Origin: Microbacterium sp. SLBN-146
GTDB taxonomy: Bacteria > Actinomycetota > Actinomycetes > Actinomycetales > Microbacteriaceae
Direction of reading: 5' to 3'
Length of the DNA stretch: 64,000 nt
Assembly (NCBI RefSeq): GCF_006715145.1
Contig: NZ_VFMR01000001.1
Span: 2,232,001 to 2,296,000, forward strand
Both the position numbers and the translations under genes were made by a program. The notes under the pieces were generated by a model. It did not search any database, was not told the DNA's origin, and was given only the letters and a program-made list of their open reading frames with translations. Positions within the stretch are counted from its first letter, which is position 1, and the number at the start of each line of letters is the position of its first letter. This document shows, one piece after another, positions 8,387 through 15,607 of the stretch.

Positions 8387-9381
8387 CGGTTGGTCGATTC
8401 CCGGGCAAACTCAGAGCCGCTCTCAACGATAATCTGTGCGGATGGTAGCGAATGAGACGCACGCGACTACGTGGACGGTGCTCATCGTCGAACTGCTCGT
8501 TGCCGCGCTGATCAGCCCGTTCATTACGAACAGCGTAAGCGCCGCAGTGACTGAGTATGACCTGCCCTGGTGGTGGCATCTCGTCGTCGGCGCTTCGATT
8601 CTGGTTCTTCTTCTCGTGATCACCACGTTTGTGCGCCGGACATGGCGAAGGGCCGTTTGGGGCTGGTTTCCTCGCTTGCTCCGCAAGATCCCGTGGTCTC
8701 ACATCCCCGTGCCGGTGCTCACGACTCGACGCGGACTTCGAGCCAAGATCGAGGGTGCGATCTCGCGCACAAACCCAGCCAGTTCCACCGACCGCAGCCG
8801 TCTCGGCCCGGCTCCGCAGAACCCTACGGAGCGCGACGATGTCGGCTCGGCAGTATCGAAACCGGGCCGCACCGCCCCGCCGTCGATCGCGATTGAACTG
8901 ACCAATGAGCAGAGGATCGCGGCCACGCGCGCAGAGGTCGCACTCCTCGATGCTCATCTCGCGGAACTGGACTACCGCGCACTTGATACTCCCTGGCGGC
9001 GCGAGGAGGGACAATACTGGCACGCCGTCAAGCGACTCGAGCAATTCAGAGGCGAGGTTGACTTTCTTCGACGACAGGGGATTGCGCTCAATGCGCGCAT
9101 GGCAGAGCCTGGCTTTGACGAGGATGAAGAAGCTCAGGAAGAGGTCGCAGGTGCCAGTGTCAACTTCAACGATCGCTATGTGACGGCCGCCGAGCGAGTC
9201 GCAGATGCAGAGGAGGAGCTGGCCAAGATCGAAGATCGTGAGGCGCAGGCCTACGTCGCTCCGCTCGCGTCCGAGCGTGCAGAGGTCTCGGAAGCTCGCG
9301 ATCGTGCCATACAGCTCCTTGATCGCCTGGAACGGGTGAAAGCGACCTGAGCCGTCGAGTCGCGATGAGCTTCTCGTGCCC
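8387..9381. mobile_element. 1-kb islet between direct repeats; no recognisable integrase
   Basis: The segment between the two 64-bp repeats is about 995 bp, is visibly less GC-rich than its neighbours and holds a single gene (8442-9350). No transposase, integrase or terminal inverted repeat is visible. The border structure resembles site-specific insertion into the 3' end of a coding gene with the gene end regenerated. It could be a remnant of a larger element or a cassette moved by an enzyme encoded elsewhere. The mobile origin is inference from the repeat structure and composition. Confidence 0.5.
8442..9350 (+). CDS. hypothetical membrane protein with long coiled-coil tail
   Basis: About 302 residues from the ATG at 8442 (a GTG at 8436 is also possible; no clear ribosome binding site precedes either). 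Two N-terminal membrane helices are visible, TVLIVELLVAALISPFI and a second around HLVVGASILVLLLVITTFV. An Arg-rich stretch follows, then a hydrophilic second half rich in Ala, Glu and Arg with heptad-like spacing (IAATRAEVALLDAHLAEL, AAERVADAEEELAKIEDR), likely a cytoplasmic coiled coil. Codon use is less GC-biased than in neighbours. I do not recognise a family. It is the only gene inside the repeat-bounded islet. Confidence 0.7.
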   Translation: MVANETHATTWTVLIVELLVAALISPFITNSVSAAVTEYDLPWWWHLVVGASILVLLLVITTFVRRTWRRAVWGWFPRLLRKIPWSHIPVPVLTTRRGLRAKIEGAISRTNPASSTDRSRLGPAPQNPTERDDVGSAVSKPGRTAPPSIAIELTNEQRIAATRAEVALLDAHLAELDYRALDTPWRREEGQYWHAVKRLEQFRGEVDFLRRQGIALNARMAEPGFDEDEEAQEEVAGASVNFNDRYVTAAERVADAEEELAKIEDREAQAYVAPLASERAEVSEARDRAIQLLDRLERVKAT

Positions 9382-9445
9382 CGCCCTCGGAAGGAGTCAG
9401 ATCGCGACGAGGTTCACATCGCGGATCTCGTCGCCATCGACGACG
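9382..9445. repeat. right copy of the 64-bp direct repeat (attR-like)
   Basis: It spans the last 49 bases of the phosphoesterase gene (minus strand, stop at 9397-9399) plus 15 bases beyond the stop, and matches 8323-8386 with two differences. This is the copy inside an intact gene, so it is the one expected to represent the original chromosomal sequence or the end restored by the insertion. Confidence 0.85.
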
Positions 9446-9891
9446 GCCGTCATGAAGGTGCAGTGCGGCTGCCGTCGGCGATCGGTCGGCGATCCGGGGT
9501 TGAGAAGCCGCAGTCCTCGGGGAGTCGTCGTGTCCCACGGGATGTGGCTGTGCCCGAAGACGAGAACGTCGACGTCGGTGAATTCGACATCCATCCGCCG
9601 TTCGCGCGTCTTGGCATCCCCGGTCTCGTGGATGACCGCGAGGTCGAGACCCTCGATGTGCCGCCGCGCGATCTCGGGAAGTCGCGCCCGCAGGTCGGAT
9701 CCGTCGTTGTTCCCCCAGACTCCGAGCACGTCACCGTGCTCCAGGAGCAGATCGAGCACGTCGGCCTCGACCCAGTCGCCCGCGTGGACGATGAGATCCG
9801 CGTCATCCGCGGCCTTCAGCACGGCATCGGGCAGCACCTTCGCGCGCTTCGGCAGATGCGTGTCGGCGAGGAGCAGCATCCGCGTCGTCAT
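9397..9891 (-). CDS. YfcE/MJ0936-type metallophosphoesterase
   Basis: 164 residues from the ATG at 9891; the frame is open further upstream but runs through the next gene. The calcineurin-like motifs are complete: LLLADTHLP, HAGDWVEADVL, VWGNNDGSDLR and the terminal histidine motif VFGHSHIPWDT, followed by LLNPGSPTDRR. The family hydrolyses phosphodiesters with two bound metals, and the cellular substrate is unknown. Its start overlaps the stop of the DUF2834 gene. Its 3' end is duplicated at 8323-8386. Confidence 0.88.
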   Translation of the reverse strand: MTTRMLLLADTHLPKRAKVLPDAVLKAADDADLIVHAGDWVEADVLDLLLEHGDVLGVWGNNDGSDLRARLPEIARRHIEGLDLAVIHETGDAKTRERRMDVEFTDVDVLVFGHSHIPWDTTTPRGLRLLNPGSPTDRRRQPHCTFMTAVVDGDEIRDVNLVAI

Positions 9892-10259
9892 CCTTCGACC
9901 GTATCCGGGCGTTCGCTCGACAGGGCCGGCAGCTTGCGCTCGCGCATCGCGAGGAAGAGCGGGAAGGTGAACGCGAAGGCGGTCACGAGCGACAGCACGA
10001 TGTAGAGCCACGCGCGCTTCATTCCGAGCCGCCGTGCCTCGACGATGATGAAGACGGCCCCGGCGATCGCGACGATCAGGAGGTCCACGCTGAGCGACGA
10101 CACGACAGGTCCGCTGCCGACGAGATCGCCGAAGAAGTTCCGCCCTGCGACGACCGTCCACGCGTTGAACACGAATGTGCCGACGAGCCCGACGATCGCC
10201 AGGACGAGGTAGGTGATCGCGCGGGCGTTCCAGCCGGTCTGCTTCGCATCCATCGTCAT
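9888..10259 (-). CDS. DUF2834-like small membrane protein
   Basis: About 123 residues from ATG 10259 (another ATG is at 10253). Three membrane helices are visible: ITYLVLAIVGLVGTFVFNAW, VDLLIVAIAGAVFIIVEA and a third around LYIVLSLVTAFAFTFPLFLA. The N-terminal helix followed by FNAWTV is typical of DUF2834 proteins. The role is unknown. The stop overlaps the phosphoesterase start, so the two are probably co-transcribed. The open frame upstream of 10259 runs into the palindromic repeats and is not coding. Confidence 0.7.
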   Translation of the reverse strand: MTMDAKQTGWNARAITYLVLAIVGLVGTFVFNAWTVVAGRNFFGDLVGSGPVVSSLSVDLLIVAIAGAVFIIVEARRLGMKRAWLYIVLSLVTAFAFTFPLFLAMRERKLPALSSERPDTVEG

Positions 10260-10289
10260 AGTTCGGATGCTACCCCTGGGTCGCGATTT

Positions 10290-10551
10290 CGTTCGTTTGT
10301 CGTGAATGGTGGGGTGGTATGCCGCGAAGTCGCCGTTTGTGACAGGTGAGGTGGCTGGCCGGTGCGCGTGGCGGTTCCGTTCACTTGTCTTGAATGGTGG
10401 GGTGGGATGCGGCGGGGGCGCCTTTTGCGACAAGTGAGCCGCCAGGGGTGTGCGGGGGGCGACTCTGCTCCGTCGCCGGGGTCGCGGGCTCGTTCATTCG
10501 TCGTGAATGGTGGGGTGGGATGCCGCGGTGTCGCCGTTTGTGACAGGTGAA
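10290..10551. repeat. three copies of a ~61-bp palindromic repeat
   Basis: Copies lie at about 10290-10350, 10378-10438 and 10491-10551. Each contains the core GTGAATGGTGGGGTGG (TTGAATGG in the middle copy), then a GC-rich centre and a right part ending in GACAGGTGA or GACAAGTGA. The middle copy has perfect 8-bp ends CACTTGTC (10382-10389) and GACAAGTG (10429-10436), so each unit can fold into a hairpin. Spacing is irregular (88 and 113 bp). The set lies directly upstream of a DUF222/HNH gene. No other gene is visible in this 350-bp gap. Confidence 0.8.
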
Positions 10552-10606
10552 GTTGGGGTGTGGATAGTTTCGGGTGGGTGTCGGTGGGGGTCACTAACCT
10601 TGGAAC

Positions 10607-12082
10607 ATGCATTCGAAGCGGCTGGTGGTCTTCACCGACGGTGACGCGGCGATCCTCGCCGACGTTGTTGCCGAGGTGCAGAAGACGCAGGCGGTCATCG
10701 CCGCCGCGCAGGCCGCGCAAATCCGGGCGCTCGCCCGGGCCGGGGACCTCGCTCGCACCCAGGCGGTACGCAGCCGCCGGAACGTGCGTGATCACGACAT
10801 GGCGTTACGGGGCATCGCCGCTGAAGTCGCCGGGGTGATGAGACTCGCCGACCGGTCGGTGCAACGGCAGATCGGGGATGCGCTGAACCTCGTCGAAGAG
10901 TACCCGCAGACAGTGGACGCATGGGAGGCCGGGGAGATCACCCGCGGGCACGTGCGAGCGATCGTCGACGCGGGAGCACCGTTGCCGCCGGAGGCACGTG
11001 CCGGGTTCGAACACGAGGCGCTGCGGCGATGCGAGGGACAGACCCCCGGCCGGGTGCAGGGCGAGCTGCGGTTGCTGGCTGAACGGCTGCACCCTCGCAC
11101 GCTGGCCGAGCGGCACGTCGAGGCGTGCGAGACGCGTTCGGTGCGTGTGATCCCGGTCGGGGATGGGATGTCCGACCTGTGCGCGACGGTCCCGTCACTG
11201 TTGGCGGATGCGATCTACGACCGGCTCACCCAACAAGCGCGGAGCATTGTGGATGTGCGGGGACAGGCTGCCGCCGACGCGCGCGCTGCGAATCAGGCGC
11301 CCGGTGGCGGCGGAACGGACGGTGGGGAGGACTCCGAAGCAGTGTCGCGGCTTGAGGTGATCGGATCGGACACGCGCACGATGGACCAGTTGCGGGCGGA
11401 TCTGCTCACCGACATGCTCCTCACCACCCAACCCGGCGCCGACCCCACCCGCACCGACGACGGACCCGGAGCCCTCGGCGCCATCCGTGCGAAAGTGCAG
11501 GTCGTCGTGCCGGTCCTCACCCTCCTCGGCCGTGATGACGCGCCGGCGGATCTCGTCGGGCACGCCCCCATCGACCCCGCCACCGCCCGGCAACTCGCCG
11601 GGTCCACCCGGTCCCCCCTGGAGCGGATCCTCACCCACCCCGTCACGGGGGCGGTGCTGCACGTCGACACGTACCAGCGGACCGCGGCGATCGACCGGTA
11701 CCTCCGCGCCCGGGATCAGCACTGCCGGTTCCCCGGATGCCGACTCCCCGCCATCCGCTGCGAAGTGGACCACACCATCGACGCCGCCCACGGAGGGCCC
11801 ACACGGGTCGAGAACCTCGCGCACCTGTGTCAACGACACCACAGCATGAAACAGTTCACCGCCTGGAAAGTCACACAACTCCCCGGCGGGGTACTCCAGT
11901 GGACCTCCCCCCTCGGACACCACACCCTCGACCACCCACCCTCACTCGGGGTGCACTTCCGACCCACCGACGACCCAGCCACCGACGACCCACCCACCGG
12001 CGACCCGGTCGACACCGGCGACCCATCCGGCACCGACGATCCGCCACCGGACACGTCACCCCCTATCCGCGCACCGTTCTGA
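10607..12082 (+). CDS. DUF222 / HNH endonuclease domain protein (13E12 repeat family)
   Basis: 491 residues. The first 330 residues match the helical DUF222 (13E12) pattern: QAAQIRALARAG, a helix around GEITRGHVRAIVDAGA and the segment RMHPRTLAERH-like. The C-terminal HNH nuclease begins CRFPGCRLPAIRCEVDHTI, with the paired His in LCQRHHSMKQFTAW. It ends in a Pro/Thr/Asp-rich low-complexity tail of about 45 residues (DDPATDDPPTGDP). These proteins occur in many copies in actinobacterial genomes and are associated with repetitive elements such as REP13E12 of mycobacteria. The true function is not established; DNA cleavage or homing is plausible. Confidence 0.9.
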   Translation: MHSKRLVVFTDGDAAILADVVAEVQKTQAVIAAAQAAQIRALARAGDLARTQAVRSRRNVRDHDMALRGIAAEVAGVMRLADRSVQRQIGDALNLVEEYPQTVDAWEAGEITRGHVRAIVDAGAPLPPEARAGFEHEALRRCEGQTPGRVQGELRLLAERLHPRTLAERHVEACETRSVRVIPVGDGMSDLCATVPSLLADAIYDRLTQQARSIVDVRGQAAADARAANQAPGGGGTDGGEDSEAVSRLEVIGSDTRTMDQLRADLLTDMLLTTQPGADPTRTDDGPGALGAIRAKVQVVVPVLTLLGRDDAPADLVGHAPIDPATARQLAGSTRSPLERILTHPVTGAVLHVDTYQRTAAIDRYLRARDQHCRFPGCRLPAIRCEVDHTIDAAHGGPTRVENLAHLCQRHHSMKQFTAWKVTQLPGGVLQWTSPLGHHTLDHPPSLGVHFRPTDDPATDDPPTGDPVDTGDPSGTDDPPPDTSPPIRAPF

Positions 12083-12340
12083 CACTCCGCCCTCCGGAAG
12101 TGCCTCTTCGAGGTGTCGCCGTGTCAGCGGGCACGGCCTCAACACTGAAGAACTCGACATCGCCGCTCCAGGTCTCCCTCGCGAAGTCGCACACCTGCTG
12201 CCGACCAAAGCTCCACGAATCGAATCGAAAAGCTCACGAGTCGAATCGGAGGGTGTCGCCGCGACACGCGAGGTGGATCAGCGTCCCGGCGTTCGCGCAA
12301 CCCCCCGGGCGCCGCGGACGGCCGTGCATAGTGTCGAGCC

Positions 12341-13231
12341 ATGGCTGACATGTACACGATTCAAGACCCCACGACTCAGTACCCGCGCCCCCCGTTCCCC
12401 CCGCAGCAGCAGAAGGGGCCTGGAGACATCCACAAGATGGATCCCGCCCCCGACCACGGCGAGACCACGTACGTCGGCAAGGGCCGTCTCCCCGGCCGCA
12501 AGGCGCTCGTCACCGGTGCAGACTCCGGCATCGGACGCGCTGTCGCGATCGCGTACGCCCGGGAGGGCGCCGATGTCGCGCTGAGCTACCTCCCCGAGGA
12601 GCAGGAGCAGGCTGAAGAGGTCGCTGAACTCATCCGCGCCGAAGGGCGCACGGCGGTGCTTCTGCCCGGCGACCTGCAGCAGGAGGAGAACAACAACAAG
12701 ATCGTCGCCGACGCCGTCTCCGAGATGGGTGGTCTCGACATCCTCGTGATCAACGCGGGAACGATGCCGACCGTCGACAGCATCGACGACTTCGAGACCA
12801 AGACGCTCGATCACGTGCTCGAGGCGAACATCTACCCGCTGTTCTGGCTGACGAAGGCGGCATCCCCGCACCTGAAGCCGGGTGCCGCGATCATCACGAC
12901 GTCGAGCGTGCAGGGCTTCCAGCCATCGCCGTCGCTCGCGGAGTACGCCGTCTCGAAGGCGGGGATCGCCAACTGGACGCGCGCCATGTCGCAGCAGCTC
13001 ATCGAGCGCGGCATCCGCGTCAATGGAGTCGCCCCCGGTCCTATCTGGACGCCGCTCCAGCCCGCGTTCGTCCCGAACGAGAAGATCGAGGAGTTCGGCT
13101 CGCAGACCCCGATGGGTCGCGCAGGGCAGCCCGTCGAGCTGGCTCCCGCGTTCGTCTTCCTCGCGTCGCAGGAATCGAGCTACATCGTCGGTGAGACGAT
13201 CGCCGTCACCGGTGGCATGCCGGTGCACTGA
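12341..13231 (+). CDS. SDR family oxidoreductase, YhdF/general-stress-protein-39 type
   Basis: 296 residues with an N-terminal extension of about 45 residues (QYPRPPFPPQQQKGPGD) typical of the long stress-related SDR group. The Rossmann motif is TGADSGIGRAVA, followed by the NAG-type INAGTMP, catalytic Ser in TTSSVQGFQP, and YAVSKAGI carrying Tyr and Lys. The C-terminus FLASQESSYIVGETIAVTGG is standard. It should reduce or oxidise an alcohol/carbonyl with NAD(P). It stands alone and is followed by a hairpin. The preceding 258 bp (12083-12340) holds no feature I can name. Confidence 0.9.
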   Translation: MADMYTIQDPTTQYPRPPFPPQQQKGPGDIHKMDPAPDHGETTYVGKGRLPGRKALVTGADSGIGRAVAIAYAREGADVALSYLPEEQEQAEEVAELIRAEGRTAVLLPGDLQQEENNNKIVADAVSEMGGLDILVINAGTMPTVDSIDDFETKTLDHVLEANIYPLFWLTKAASPHLKPGAAIITTSSVQGFQPSPSLAEYAVSKAGIANWTRAMSQQLIERGIRVNGVAPGPIWTPLQPAFVPNEKIEEFGSQTPMGRAGQPVELAPAFVFLASQESSYIVGETIAVTGGMPVH

Positions 13232-13246
13232 GCACCTGGAAAGGGG

Positions 13247-13282
13247 CGAGCCCCGGCTGCGCAGTTCAGCGGCCGGGGCTCG
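13247..13282 (+). terminator. hairpin terminator after the SDR gene
   Basis: Perfect 11-bp arms, CGAGCCCCGGC at 13247-13257 and GCCGGGGCTCG at 13272-13282, enclose a 14-base loop 16 bp past the SDR stop. There is no strong T-run after the stem, as is common in high-GC actinobacteria. Confidence 0.65.
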
Positions 13283-13453
13283 TTCACCTGGTCGGTCGAT
13301 GCCGACGGGGAGCGTGCAGGCGGAAAAGCCCACGAGGGGCTGCCCGCGCGCGTCGCTGGATCCGACGCGCTCTCCCTCATCAGGTGGATGCCACTATCTT
13401 CCGCCCACCGTGTCGCATCGCCGCGGGGGTTGACAAACGCGCGACGTTCCCTC

Positions 13454-14644
13454 TCAGGCGCGACCCTGCACGATGAGATGCCAGTACACCCAGGGCAGGA
13501 TGTGCCGGTCGAACACATACGAGATCCGGCTTTCGCGATAGAGCGATGCAAAGCCGGGGATCGACGGCGCGAGGCGCCCGTGGCCGTCGAACTCTGCGAA
13601 GACGACGGTGCGGCGGCTGACCGTGATGGGGCATACCGTGTATCCGTCGTAGTGCCGTCTCGGTTCCTGGCCGTCGAGGACAGCGCGGAGGTTCCGGGCG
13701 AGTGCCTTCGCCTGCATCCGGATCGCGCCGCCCGAACGGAGCGTGTCGACGGATGCCGCATCGCCGAGCGCCCAGACGCCGTCGAACGTCCGCGAACGAA
13801 GCGTCCGCGGGTCGACGTCGACGAACCCGTCGTCGTCAGCGAGGCCGGAGTCCGCGATCCACGCGGGTGGAGCCTGCGGGGGAGCGGCGTGCAGCAGGTC
13901 GTACTCGATCGTCTCGGAACGATCCCCGCGGCCGATCGTGATGCTCCCGTCACGCACCTCCCTCACATCGCTGCTGAAGTGCGTCTCGATCCCGTACTCG
14001 TCGAGCTTGCGCTGGAGCTCATCGCTGATGGCCGGGACGCTGAAGGCGCTCGGCTCCGGTGAAACGAAGACGACACGGATGCCGTCGAGTCGGCCTTGCG
14101 ACCGCCACCAGTCGCACGCGAGATACATCGGCTTCTGCGCGACCCCCGCTGCCGACGCAGGCTCCGGCTGCTGTACGAACACGACCGTTCCGCCTCGTAC
14201 GTCGCGCAACGCCGGCGATGCCTTCTGCGCGAGCTCGAAGGTGTAGCTGGACACACCGGAAGGTCGATTCATCGCCGCGTCGAGACCGGGAACGCCGTCG
14301 TATCGCGTCTCGAGTCCTGCCGTGATGATGAGGTGCTCGTACGTGACGACGTCGCCGGACGACAGCGTCACCGCGTGCGCGTGCGGATCGACGTGCGTCG
14401 CCCGATCCCGAATCCACCGCACGCCCTTCGGCGTGACATCGCCCTGCGGCCGCACCGCTTCAGACGCGCGGGCGATACCGCCGGCGATGTGCGATTGGAG
14501 CGGTGCGAAGACGTGCTGGTCGCGAGGCTCGATCACCGCGACGTCGGAGATGCCTCCGCGGCGCAGTCGGCCGGCGATCGACAGGCCGCCGTTGCCGCCG
14601 CCGATGACGAGGATGCGGTGTCGAGTCGTCGCGGTGTTGTCCAT
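13454..14644 (-). CDS. SQR-like NAD(P)/FAD-dependent oxidoreductase
   Basis: 396 residues from ATG 14644 (MDNTATTRHRILVIGG), with GGAG just upstream. Features are the FAD-binding ILVIGGGNGGLSIAGRL, LIITAGLETRYDGVPGL and a C-terminal VWALGDAASVDTLRSGG. Two cysteines are in the places used by sulfide:quinone oxidoreductases, in MYLACDWWRSQG and in YTVCPITVS. The C-terminal stretch (YVFDRHILPWVYWHLIVQGR) is the amphipathic membrane-association region. It probably oxidises sulfide or persulfide and passes electrons to quinone. The stop faces the SDR gene; the upstream gene is divergent. Confidence 0.85.
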   Translation of the reverse strand: MDNTATTRHRILVIGGGNGGLSIAGRLRRGGISDVAVIEPRDQHVFAPLQSHIAGGIARASEAVRPQGDVTPKGVRWIRDRATHVDPHAHAVTLSSGDVVTYEHLIITAGLETRYDGVPGLDAAMNRPSGVSSYTFELAQKASPALRDVRGGTVVFVQQPEPASAAGVAQKPMYLACDWWRSQGRLDGIRVVFVSPEPSAFSVPAISDELQRKLDEYGIETHFSSDVREVRDGSITIGRGDRSETIEYDLLHAAPPQAPPAWIADSGLADDDGFVDVDPRTLRSRTFDGVWALGDAASVDTLRSGGAIRMQAKALARNLRAVLDGQEPRRHYDGYTVCPITVSRRTVVFAEFDGHGRLAPSIPGFASLYRESRISYVFDRHILPWVYWHLIVQGRA

Positions 14645-14806
14645 GATCTCCACTGCACACCACGTCGCCGGGATCTTCCCGGGGGTTGACAGCAGCGGGA
14701 GCGCGTGACGCGTGTCTGTCAAGGGTGGGCGCCGCGACGGCAGCAGTCCGTAGCGTTGACCGCCCACGGCCCTCTCGGCGGCCGGTACACGGACGAAGGG
14801 CATGAC

Positions 14807-15607
14807 ATGGATCTCGGGATCGCGGGGCGTAGCGCCCTCATCACGGGCGGCGACTCCGGCATCGGATGGCACACCGCTCAACTCCTGCTCGAAGAGGGCG
14901 CGACGGTCGTCATCACCGATCGTGACCCCGATGCGCTCGCCGACGCCGCGGCTCGGCTCGACGCGCCCGACGGCACGCTGTTCTCGTTCGCCGCCGACAT
15001 CACGAGCCTCGACGACGTCGCCCGGCTGCACGATCAGGTGCAGGAGGCCGTCGGCGACATCGACATCCTCGTGCAGTCGGCGGGCATCACCGGAGCGCAG
15101 GGTCTGTTTCACGAGATCTCCGACGACGGTTGGACGCAGACGATCGAAACCGACCTGCTCGGGCCCGTGCGGCTCGTCCGTCAGTTCCTCCCGTCGCTGC
15201 GAAAGGGCGGGTGGGGGCGACTCGTGTTCCTAGCATCCGAAGATGCCGTGCAGCCCTACGACGACGAGCTCCCGTACTGCGCCGCGAAGGCCGGCATCTT
15301 GGCTCTCGCGAAGGGACTCTCACGCTCGTACGCGTCGGAGGGTCTGCTCGTCAATGCGGTGTCGCCTGCCTTCATCCACACGCCCATGACCGACGCGATG
15401 ATGACGAAGCGGGCGGACGAGCGCGGAACCGACGTGGACGAGGCGATCTCGTCCTTCCTCGACGAGGAGCGGCCGTACATGGAACTCGGGCGACGCGGCG
15501 AACCCGAAGAGGTCGCCGCCGTCATCGCGTTCCTCTGCTCGGATCGTGCGTCGTTCGTGAACGGCTCCAACTACCGGGTCGACTCCGGTTCGGTCGCCAC
15601 GATATGA
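14807..15607 (+). CDS. SDR family oxidoreductase
   Basis: 266 residues from ATG 14807, six to ten bases after GAAGGG; the frame is open further upstream without a good start. Cofactor motif TGGDSGIGWHTAQL, then VQSAGITGAQG, the catalytic Ser in LVFLASEDA and YCAAKAGIL with Tyr and Lys. It ends with the usual FLCSDRASFVNGSNYRVDSG. Its stop codon overlaps the start of the GH15 gene (ATGA), so the two are translated together, which suggests a carbohydrate-linked substrate. Confidence 0.9.
   Translation: MDLGIAGRSALITGGDSGIGWHTAQLLLEEGATVVITDRDPDALADAAARLDAPDGTLFSFAADITSLDDVARLHDQVQEAVGDIDILVQSAGITGAQGLFHEISDDGWTQTIETDLLGPVRLVRQFLPSLRKGGWGRLVFLASEDAVQPYDDELPYCAAKAGILALAKGLSRSYASEGLLVNAVSPAFIHTPMTDAMMTKRADERGTDVDEAISSFLDEERPYMELGRRGEPEEVAAVIAFLCSDRASFVNGSNYRVDSGSVATI

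Noticed and set aside
8355..9044. 229-codon minus-strand frame inside the islet
   Set aside because: Cys/Arg-rich shadow of the plus-strand membrane/coiled-coil gene, with no ribosome site.
10290..10551. CRISPR array
   Set aside because: Only three imperfect repeats with irregular 27- and 52-bp gaps and no cas genes nearby; the units are palindromic REP-like elements.
12083..12340. gene or RNA in the 258-bp gap after the DUF222 gene
   Set aside because: The frames present have shadow composition, and only a weak repeat of GAATCGAATCG-type words was seen near 12214-12246.
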